In this document: piece by piece, positions 1 to 5,588 of the stretch
How positions within the stretch are numbered: position 1 is the first letter of the stretch
How the letters are laid out: the number at the start of each line of letters is the position of its first letter
Notes under the pieces: model-generated
The model's input: the letters and a program-made list of their open reading frames with translations, nothing else
What the model was told of the DNA's origin: nothing
Databases searched by the model: none
Translations under genes and position numbers: made by a program
NCBI GenBank assembly: GCA_030642335.1
Contig: DAOWNX010000039.1
Coordinates: 1-7,206, forward strand
Length of the DNA: 7,206 nt
Source: Caldisericota bacterium
GTDB lineage: Bacteria > Caldisericota > Caldisericia > Caldisericales > Caldisericaceae
Direction: 5' to 3'

Positions 1-60
1 AAAATAAATATCACTCGTTAAACCCTTGCGAATTTCATCTTCACTTGCAATAAAAAACAT
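1..60 (-). CDS. pncB: Nicotinate phosphoribosyltransferase, N-terminal fragment (runs off left edge)
   Basis: Only the first 20 codons are visible. They begin ATG at 58-60 and read MFFIASEDEIRKG, then LTSDIYF. The block ASxEEIxxGxxxDIYF is how archaeal and thermophile-type nicotinate phosphoribosyltransferases begin, for example the Thermoplasma acidophilum enzyme. That family joins nicotinate to PRPP, giving nicotinate mononucleotide for NAD salvage in the cytoplasm. The start is supported by a perfect AGGAGG (66-71) five bases upstream and by close coupling: the preceding UPF0182 stop is nine bases away. The family call rests on a short segment recognised from memory. No catalytic residue is in the window, so a related phosphoribosyltransferase cannot be excluded. 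Position in the operon suggests translation coupled to the upstream membrane-protein gene. Confidence 0.75.
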   Translation of the reverse strand, partial: MFFIASEDEIRKGLTSDIYF

Positions 61-65
61 ACATT

Positions 66-71
66 CCTCCT
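66..71 (-). promoter_or_regulatory. Ribosome binding site of the pncB-like gene, overlapping the UPF0182 stop
   Basis: AGGAGG on the minus strand, five bases before the ATG at 58-60. The UPF0182 stop TAG (70-72) runs directly into it as TAGGAGG, so ribosomes ending the upstream gene finish on the downstream initiation site. This implies translational coupling. It also shows that the ATG at 58-60, not the out-of-frame ATG at 62-64, is the start. Confidence 0.85.
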
Positions 72-2823
72 AAGGATTTTGTCTTTCTTGATATAACTGA
101 TTTAAAATGTCTTCCACAATTTGCAACTCCTTGCCCGCAAGCTCAAACCTACCCTCTCCCATATACTGCTTATATTGCTCAATATGTTCAAAAGCAGAGC
201 TAATAAGTTCAGATGTTGTCACTTCCTCACCCGGTTCTTCGGGCGGCTTTTGGTATCCAGAAAACAGAAGTGAAATTGCCTCATCAAAAGTATCTCCCCA
301 TACAAGTTCCGTTTGCGTAGCAACGACAACTTTCTTCAGTTGAGGAAATCGACTTGTACTCGCCTGAAGATACACAGGTTCTACATAGAGAATAGAATCT
401 CCTATTGGAATAGCAAGCATATTCCCCCTGATTACTTCGGATCCCTGCTGATTCCATAAAGTAAGAACCTTTGACATATCTGAATTCTGGTCTACTCGTG
501 CCTCAATTTGCAAGGGGCCATAAAATAATTTCTCCTTGGAGAATTGGTAAACCGCTACTTCTCCATAGTTTTCCGGGTCACACTGAGCAATAGCAAGAGC
601 AATAAGATTATTTTTCCCGGAAGGAGTAAATGGGTAATTAGAAACAAATTCATATTTTCCTGTATCCCTGTTTTCTAAAATCATAAAGTAGGGTAATACC
701 TGCTGTGTTGAAGCCCGATATTTCTCTGTTGCAATCTGCCATTTATCTTCTTTATTGTAAAATACCTCGGGATCGTTCATATGATATACGGTATAAATTT
801 CACCCTGTAACTGCACAAAATCATCAGGATAACGCAAATGTTTTACCAGAAATTGTGGCATATCGGAGATATCTTTAAACAGAGAAGGAAAAATATTTTT
901 ATAAGTCTGAATAACGGGATCGCTGTCATCAATAATGTAAAAATGTACTTTTCCCGAATATGGATCAACAATATATTTTACACTGTTTCTCATATAGTTA
1001 ATACCTTTTCCATTCATACCAATCATTTCTGAATAGGGATATAATGAAGAATATGTAAAGGCATCTCCCATCCAATACAATTTCCCGTCATCACCCAATA
1101 CGATGTAAGGATCTCTATCATACATAAGGAAAGGAGCAATACTCTTTACTCTATCCTTGATATTTCTATTAATCATAATTTTGCTATCGCTGTTAAGGTA
1201 ACGTGAAAGAACAATGCTTGCATCATTGTAATGTATAGCAAAAATAAAACGAGATACCGGTGAAATAGTAATGCCTCCATCGCCCTGATAAGTGACATAA
1301 GCATTTTCCTCTCCTCTCGGATAATCAAACTCAGGAGTCTTTGTGTTAACAAATACATACTCATTGTTAGTCTCTCCAAAATATATTTCAGGACGCTTTA
1401 CTGTAACTCCTTCAATAGAAGAAACAGGTGGAATGTCCTTTATAAGAAGCTTCGGCAGACCATCGGGAGTAAATTCATTCACCGTATTCATACATATCCC
1501 ATAACCGTGAGTATATTTTAGATGCAAATTGACCCAACTCTTAGAATCAGCAGGTAAAAGATCATGGTCTAATTCTCTTGTAGCTATCATCACTTCCCTA
1601 TATTCACCATCAATATAGTAGCGATCCACATCTACATCTTTGAACGTATAATAAAGCCGTATAGCCTGTATCTGCTGGTACGTATCATTTAGAGCACGCC
1701 AGTCCCATAATCGAATATTATCTGTAAGAACTTTTTCTGTTTTCACATCATCTAATGTGAGAGGCTTTATATCTGGAAATGCCTTTAACTCAATTTTTGC
1801 CAGATCATATCCTTGCCTTGTCCCATAGATATTGTACTCAAGGTAACTTAATTCCTTAGTCAATTCATTTGGTTTAACTGCCAAAGTTTGATACAAAGAT
1901 GGTAAAATCCCGTACAACAAAAGCCCTGCAGAAATCCCTATAACAAGCACTTTAATTACCGTGTCTCTCCGTGTAAATCTGGGAAAGATAGCATAAATAA
2001 ATAGAAAGATTCCACCCGCACCAAATATTGCTGCTAGAAGTTTAAATAAAGGAACTCGGATATGGTAATCTGTATAGCCAATACCAAACACAGCTCCCCT
2101 TGAAGATAAAAGAAGAGAATAAATATTTATATATATCTTTAAACCTATAAGCACAAATAAAATGCCACCCACAATAGATAAAAGGTTGGTCGCTCTCTTT
2201 AAAGCGTCGGACTGCGGATGAAAATTATCTTTGATGTAAAACCAGTAAACTCCTTCCTCTATAATAAATGCTACCACAAAAATTCCGATAAGATAAGAAA
2301 TTAGTGTTGAGAAGAATGGATAGGAAAACATATAAAAAGAAACTGATTTGCCAAAGATAGGATCGCTTACAGCAGACGTATAACGGTTAAAATACATTAA
2401 GATAGTCATAAAGTGAGAAGAAAGCGTCCCTGCTAAAAAAAAAGCAAGGATAATCGGAATGAGAATTTTAGAATATTTTACGATTTTTTCTCCAGCTTCT
2501 AACTCTTCTCTTCGCTTTGGAATATAAAAAAATAGAGAAAATATACCCCAGGAAAAAAAGAAACCAACAACATAGAGAATAATCTGCCAGGATATTCTTG
2601 TAAGAAACGCCGGGAGAAAATTTAAACTTTTAAACCACATAAACGCAACATCAAAATCAATGAGTGCAAGGAATAAGGAAACAACTACTATACCAATACC
2701 AGCAATAATTAAAGGTTTTTTAACCTCCCCAATCTGTAACGGCTCACCCTTCGCTTTTACCCCTCTAATTATAATCGGAATAAAAAATACAAAATATAGT
2801 AAAAATATAATAAGTCCTACCAT
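70..2823 (-). CDS. UPF0182 family (COG1615) multipass membrane protein
   Basis: A 917-residue protein of a widespread bacterial family with no established function. The N-terminal third is membrane-embedded, with about eight hydrophobic segments near residues 3-20, 36-55, 78-100, 118-140, 168-189, 214-238, 257-280 and 288-308. A large soluble domain follows (about 315-855) with the family's conserved blocks: AVKPNEL at 315-321, NIRLWDWR at 369-376, DVDRYYIDG at 398-406, ELDHDLLP at 417-424, YTHGYG at 437-442, DGLPKLLIKDIPP at 454-466, RPEIYFGE at 477-484 and EARVDQN at 774-780. An acidic, proline-rich linker (860-867) leads to a helical tail of about 45 residues, usual for this family. The ATG at 2821-2823 is the first possible start because an in-frame TGA lies two codons upstream. 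The site AGGAGGGGGTGAG precedes it. The gene has its own promoter at 2957-2984, and its stop overlaps the next gene's ribosome binding site. It is intact and of normal length for the family. Confidence 0.96.
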   Translation of the reverse strand: MVGLIIFLLYFVFFIPIIIRGVKAKGEPLQIGEVKKPLIIAGIGIVVVSLFLALIDFDVAFMWFKSLNFLPAFLTRISWQIILYVVGFFFSWGIFSLFFYIPKRREELEAGEKIVKYSKILIPIILAFFLAGTLSSHFMTILMYFNRYTSAVSDPIFGKSVSFYMFSYPFFSTLISYLIGIFVVAFIIEEGVYWFYIKDNFHPQSDALKRATNLLSIVGGILFVLIGLKIYINIYSLLLSSRGAVFGIGYTDYHIRVPLFKLLAAIFGAGGIFLFIYAIFPRFTRRDTVIKVLVIGISAGLLLYGILPSLYQTLAVKPNELTKELSYLEYNIYGTRQGYDLAKIELKAFPDIKPLTLDDVKTEKVLTDNIRLWDWRALNDTYQQIQAIRLYYTFKDVDVDRYYIDGEYREVMIATRELDHDLLPADSKSWVNLHLKYTHGYGICMNTVNEFTPDGLPKLLIKDIPPVSSIEGVTVKRPEIYFGETNNEYVFVNTKTPEFDYPRGEENAYVTYQGDGGITISPVSRFIFAIHYNDASIVLSRYLNSDSKIMINRNIKDRVKSIAPFLMYDRDPYIVLGDDGKLYWMGDAFTYSSLYPYSEMIGMNGKGINYMRNSVKYIVDPYSGKVHFYIIDDSDPVIQTYKNIFPSLFKDISDMPQFLVKHLRYPDDFVQLQGEIYTVYHMNDPEVFYNKEDKWQIATEKYRASTQQVLPYFMILENRDTGKYEFVSNYPFTPSGKNNLIALAIAQCDPENYGEVAVYQFSKEKLFYGPLQIEARVDQNSDMSKVLTLWNQQGSEVIRGNMLAIPIGDSILYVEPVYLQASTSRFPQLKKVVVATQTELVWGDTFDEAISLLFSGYQKPPEEPGEEVTTSELISSAFEHIEQYKQYMGEGRFELAGKELQIVEDILNQLYQERQNP

Positions 2824-2873
2824 ACTCGCTCACCCCCTCCTAAATTTTTAGCAACACTGCTCCCATACAAAAC

Positions 2874-2955
2874 AAGCACTGTACATTACCATATTATTGC
2901 ACCATCATAATCAGGGCAGTCATCATTTCCCTAAAGCATCTATATCTCAGTGCTT
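2874..2955 (-). repeat. 8-base distant inverted repeat in the UPF0182 leader region
   Basis: Plus-strand AAGCACTG at 2874-2881 is the exact complement of CAGTGCTT at 2948-2955, with 66 bases between. The distal arm shares bases with the TGCTTTA half-site of the 2932-2957 dyad, so the two pairings exclude each other in a read-through transcript. If transcription starts near 2950, most of the distal arm is absent from the short transcript. Confidence 0.45.
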
Positions 2956-2957
2956 TA
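2932..2957. repeat. 7-base inverted repeat at the UPF0182 promoter (operator-like dyad)
   Basis: On the plus strand, TAAAGCA (2932-2938) and TGCTTTA (2951-2957) form perfect inverted half-sites separated by 12 bases. The repeat touches the last base of the -10 hexamer and covers the predicted transcription start. That is a usual position for a repressor operator. Binding is inferred, not shown. Confidence 0.5.
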
Positions 2958-2984
2958 TTATACAACAAATAAAGTAATTTTCAA
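2957..2984 (-). promoter_or_regulatory. Sigma70-type promoter for the UPF0182 gene
   Basis: The minus strand carries TTGAAA (-35, 2979-2984), a 16-base spacer and a perfect TATAAT (-10, 2957-2962). Transcription should begin near 2950, giving a leader of about 125 bases before the ATG at 2823. The site lies 21 bases beyond the SLH gene stop, so UPF0182 and the pncB-like gene can be expressed independently of the upstream cluster. Confidence 0.75.
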
Positions 2985-3005
2985 TTTATACACCAATGGT
3001 CTTAA

Positions 3006-4031
3006 CTATTCCTTTCTCTTAATTGCTTTTCCCATTAAAATAGCCGCATCTCCTCTGGTTAATACACCTAATGGTTTAAAATAAATTTCTTCATTTTCGC
3101 TTGGCCGAACAATTATACCGCTGTAAAAAGCAGTGATAATTTCCCTGTATCCAAAATAAGAAGGTTCCAAATCAACAAATGGGTTTTCTTTTTCAACCAG
3201 AGTGAATTTCATTGCTCTCATAAGCATTGTAATAAATTCTCCTCGTGTTACTTCACCATTTGGTAAAAATTTACATTGCCCAATACCTTTCACAATCCCT
3301 CTGCCAAATGCTTCTTCAACCCATTTAAATCCCCAAAAATTCACCGGAACATCAGAAAAATCTTGAGAGTAACTTCCAGAAGGCATAATACCCATTGCTC
3401 TTAAGATAAGCACAGCGCTTTCTGCTCTTGTAAGGTTCCTGTCAGGTTTAAATGTACCGTCGGGATAGCCTTTTATTAAATCTTTTTCGTAGAGAAATTT
3501 AACAAAATATTGCATATCAGGAGGCCCAACAAGATCCGGAAATGGCATATTGACCGTACTTACAATGCTAAATCTAACTGTTGCAAGATATGGAGATTGC
3601 TTAATCTTGCCGAAACTGCCCTCTTCTGAAACAAGCCAAAAATTTAACCTGTAATCCGTAACAATGGCACCCATTCCTGTATTAGTTTTTTGATCCCATT
3701 CTGCTGTAAATAACTTGCTACTGTGTGCAGGAATTTCAAGATATGTTATTACTTGAGCAAACGTTTTGCCTTTAGACCATCTGTAAGCCAATGTACCCCA
3801 ACCGTAATTTACGATAGAAAAGTCATAAATCTGTGATGTATTAAAAGTAAAACGGAGTGGATTATCACTATTGTTAGTTATCGTATATGTAATCTTTACA
3901 GACTCCCCAAGAAGATAATAAGCCTTATCTGTTGTGACTTTAACCTCTATATTACTGTCGTCTGCTTTAACAAAATTAACAAAGGAAAGTGCCATACAAA
4001 AAACAACAAACGTAATTAATAATTTTTTCAT
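3006..4031 (-). CDS. Exported BsuPI-like domain protein with three S-layer homology (SLH) domains
   Basis: A 341-residue secreted protein. Residues 1-23 are a signal peptide: lysines 2-3, a hydrophobic core, then VKA before DD, with likely cleavage after Ala23 and no lipobox. Residues 26 to about 155 resemble the BsuPI family (named for the Bacillus subtilis intracellular proteinase inhibitor), a beta-sandwich. Typical features are a TNNSDNPLRFTFNTSQIYDF block (52-71), YRWSKGKTF (83-91) and IPAHSS (100-105). Three SLH domains follow at about 164-213, 225-274 and 284-337. Each has the family's TRAE-like motif: TRAES at 201, TRGEF at 262 and TRGDA at 325. SLH triplets anchor proteins to cell-wall polymers, so the protein probably sits on the cell surface with the BsuPI-like domain displayed. 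Whether it inhibits proteases is unknown. The start ATG (4029-4031) has AGGAGG (4037-4042) five bases upstream. It lies 49 bases after the hydrolase gene with no clear promoter, so it is probably last in that operon. Confidence 0.93.
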   Translation of the reverse strand: MKKLLITFVVFCMALSFVNFVKADDSNIEVKVTTDKAYYLLGESVKITYTITNNSDNPLRFTFNTSQIYDFSIVNYGWGTLAYRWSKGKTFAQVITYLEIPAHSSKLFTAEWDQKTNTGMGAIVTDYRLNFWLVSEEGSFGKIKQSPYLATVRFSIVSTVNMPFPDLVGPPDMQYFVKFLYEKDLIKGYPDGTFKPDRNLTRAESAVLILRAMGIMPSGSYSQDFSDVPVNFWGFKWVEEAFGRGIVKGIGQCKFLPNGEVTRGEFITMLMRAMKFTLVEKENPFVDLEPSYFGYREIITAFYSGIIVRPSENEEIYFKPLGVLTRGDAAILMGKAIKRKE

Positions 4032-4080
4032 TGCTACCTCCTTTTATTTTAGACAGCTCTGAATATAAAAAGTTCGTACT

Positions 4081-4770
4081 CTAATATCCCTCGCCGGGTT
4101 TTAGGATAATACATTTCGCATTAGTTTCGTCTTCTATCCCCTTTCTAAATTCTTCTACATCTACTTTTATTTCATCCCAGGTATTATAATGCATGGGAAT
4201 AACTGCTGTTGGATGAAGAAACTTTGTAGCTACAACAGCATCATGAATATCCATAGTATAAGTACCGCCAATTGGAAGAATAGCAACATCAATCCACGTT
4301 TGGCCTCCTATCAATTCCATGTTAAGGAATAAGCCTGTATCTCCAGCGTGGTAGATGTTGAAGCCGTCAATTTTTAAAACATAGCCGCACGGATTCCCTG
4401 CATAAATAATTTTATCTCCTTCCACAATAGAAGAACTGTGTATAGCCAATACCATTTTAACCTCTCCAAAATCGAAGTGATGGCTTCCTCCAATGTTCAT
4501 TGGATATACATTTTTAACGCCATGGGCTGAAACATATTGTGTTATCTCAAAAGGAGCGATAACAAGAGCATTGTTCTTCTTTGCTATTTTAATTGTATCC
4601 CCTAAATGATCGTGGTGCCCATGTGTAACAAGTATATACTTCGCTGTACACTGATCTGTTGTAATTGGCGAAAGAGGATTATCATCCAAAAAAGGATCTA
4701 TTATAATACGCTCCTTATCCATTCCAATACCAAATGCAGAGTGCCCGAAATAAACAATTTTACTTCTCAT
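4081..4770 (-). CDS. UPF0173 metal-dependent hydrolase (metallo-beta-lactamase fold)
   Basis: A 229-residue cytoplasmic protein covering the whole beta-lactamase-fold hydrolase of the UPF0173/YtkL type, whose members are usually about 225-230 residues. The metal site is clear: HGHHDH at residues 50-55, His111 in AIHSSS, Asp144 in HAGDT (141-145) and His194 in PMHYNTW (192-198). PIGGTYTMD (166-174) is also characteristic. The physiological substrate of this family is not established. I chose the ATG at 4768-4770 over an upstream in-frame ATG at 4813-4815. The inner one gives the family's usual beginning (KIVYFGHSAF) and has GGAGGT seven bases upstream, while the outer one has no ribosome binding site and would add 15 unrelated residues. 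With this start it overlaps the end of sir2 by 11 bases, so the two are translationally coupled. Confidence 0.95.
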   Translation of the reverse strand: MRSKIVYFGHSAFGIGMDKERIIIDPFLDDNPLSPITTDQCTAKYILVTHGHHDHLGDTIKIAKKNNALVIAPFEITQYVSAHGVKNVYPMNIGGSHHFDFGEVKMVLAIHSSSIVEGDKIIYAGNPCGYVLKIDGFNIYHAGDTGLFLNMELIGGQTWIDVAILPIGGTYTMDIHDAVVATKFLHPTAVIPMHYNTWDEIKVDVEEFRKGIEDETNAKCIILKPGEGY

Positions 4771-5518
4771 TTTTTCCACCTCCATAATGTTTTGAAACAT
4801 CTCTGAAAAAATCATCGATATCTTGATCTATCATAAGATCAACCGAAATAGGATCAATATTAACCTCACCCTTCGACACAACAACAAGTTTTCCCCGTGC
4901 AAAATTAGGTAGCATCGCAGCAGGATAAACTGCAAGCGCCGAACCTATTACAAAAAACAAGTCAGATTGATAAGTAAGCTCTTCTGCATCTCTAAAATGA
5001 AGTACCTCTTCGCCAAAAAATACAATATCAGGCTTTATTATACCTTTACATTCATCACATAAGGGCACTTCTTCTTCCATTGCTTTTTCCCTCATCTCAC
5101 TGAGAGAATATTCTTTCCCGCATTCGACACAATGACTCTTGTAGATGCCGCCATGCAGTTCAATAATGTTTTTACTTCCCGCAAGTTGATGCAATGCATC
5201 AATGTTTTGAGTAATTACCCCTTTAATCTTACCTTCTTTCTCTAAAGCAGCAATAAAATTATGTGTAAAAGTTGGTTTCATATTCTTTGTTTTAGCCAAA
5301 AAATCTCTCGCAAAATTATAAAATGGCCTGGGATCCTGTAAAAAATAGTAGAAATCAAAAATTTTATCCGCATCGTATTCCCCCGTTGTGTAGATTCCTT
5401 GAGGCCCTCTGAAGTCAGGGATACCAGCATTAGTTGAAATCCCTGCTCCCGTAAGAACAACGACAAAGTGGGCTTCTTCCAGAAACCTTGCACACTCTTT
5501 TGCATTATCAACTTGCAT
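4760..5518 (-). CDS. cobB: NAD-dependent protein deacylase, Sir2 family (sirtuin)
   Basis: A 252-residue, single-domain bacterial sirtuin. It removes acyl groups from lysines using NAD+, releasing nicotinamide and O-acyl-ADP-ribose in the cytoplasm. Visible motifs are GAGIS (24-28), PDFRG (34-38), TQNID (103-107), the catalytic histidine in LHG (His122), a zinc site from Cys130, Cys133, Cys154 and Cys157, FFGE (167-170) and GSAL...YPAA (192-201). GPQGIY (38-43) resembles the Thermotoga maritima enzyme and suggests a class U or similar deacetylase. The usual Asn in the late V-N-x-G NAD-contact motif is Ser215 (VVVSKGE), a mild deviation. I chose the ATG at 5516-5518 because it places GAGIS at the usual distance from the N-terminus. 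An in-frame TTG at 5534-5536 would add six residues and has no ribosome binding site. Even the ATG has only a weak GGA upstream. It lies 70 bases after the aldolase and overlaps the hydrolase, so it is probably co-transcribed with both. Confidence 0.96.
   Translation of the reverse strand: MQVDNAKECARFLEEAHFVVVLTGAGISTNAGIPDFRGPQGIYTTGEYDADKIFDFYYFLQDPRPFYNFARDFLAKTKNMKPTFTHNFIAALEKEGKIKGVITQNIDALHQLAGSKNIIELHGGIYKSHCVECGKEYSLSEMREKAMEEEVPLCDECKGIIKPDIVFFGEEVLHFRDAEELTYQSDLFFVIGSALAVYPAAMLPNFARGKLVVVSKGEVNIDPISVDLMIDQDIDDFFRDVSKHYGGGKNEK
4778..4783 (-). promoter_or_regulatory. Ribosome binding site of the UPF0173 gene, inside the sir2 3' end
   Basis: GGAGGT on the minus strand, seven bases before the ATG at 4768-4770. 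The same bases are glycine codons in the Gly-rich C-terminus of Sir2 (GGGKNEK), so one stretch is both coding and initiation signal. It decides the start of the hydrolase. Confidence 0.85.
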
Positions 5519-5588
5519 TTTTTCCAAACCAAACAAAAAAATTTTCGTTTTTTATTTTCATACGTTATCTATTAAAAAATACCGGCCT

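Larger units (their letters stand above)
2824..3005 (-). promoter_or_regulatory. 182-base intergenic region with promoter and about 125-base leader of the UPF0182 gene
   Basis: This is the longest gap in the window. Reading on the minus strand it holds a promoter at its distal end, inverted repeats around the expected start site (2932-2957), a distant partner arm (2874-2881), a short GC stem AGGG...CCCT (2929-2932 with 2913-2916), a small AGCA-GTGT-TGCT hairpin (2851-2862) and the ribosome binding site AGGAGG at 2836-2841. The spacing from AGGAGG to the ATG is long (12 bases), but GGGGGTGAG immediately after it offers a closer pairing. I recognise no known riboswitch class here, and there is no good terminator for the SLH gene. 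Confidence 0.6.

Noticed and set aside
107..1379. Several 60-80 codon frames on either strand within the UPF0182 gene
   Set aside because: They are shadows of the UPF0182 reading frame, which carries conserved family blocks throughout.
2435..2443. Run of nine T (coding sense) in UPF0182, a possible slippage site
   Set aside because: It encodes Phe-Phe-Leu in a membrane segment of an AT-rich gene. The frame continues intact and there is no alternative product to favour.
2900..2950. Partial word similarity of the UPF0182 leader to the fluoride riboswitch (ATGATG, CTGCCCTGA, TGATGG)
   Set aside because: The required outer stem and pseudoknot partners could not be found, so the similarity is only in short words.
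4771..4815. Longer N-terminus for the UPF0173 hydrolase from an ATG at 4815
   Set aside because: There is no ribosome binding site, the overlap with sir2 would be larger, and the extra 15 residues do not match the family's usual start.
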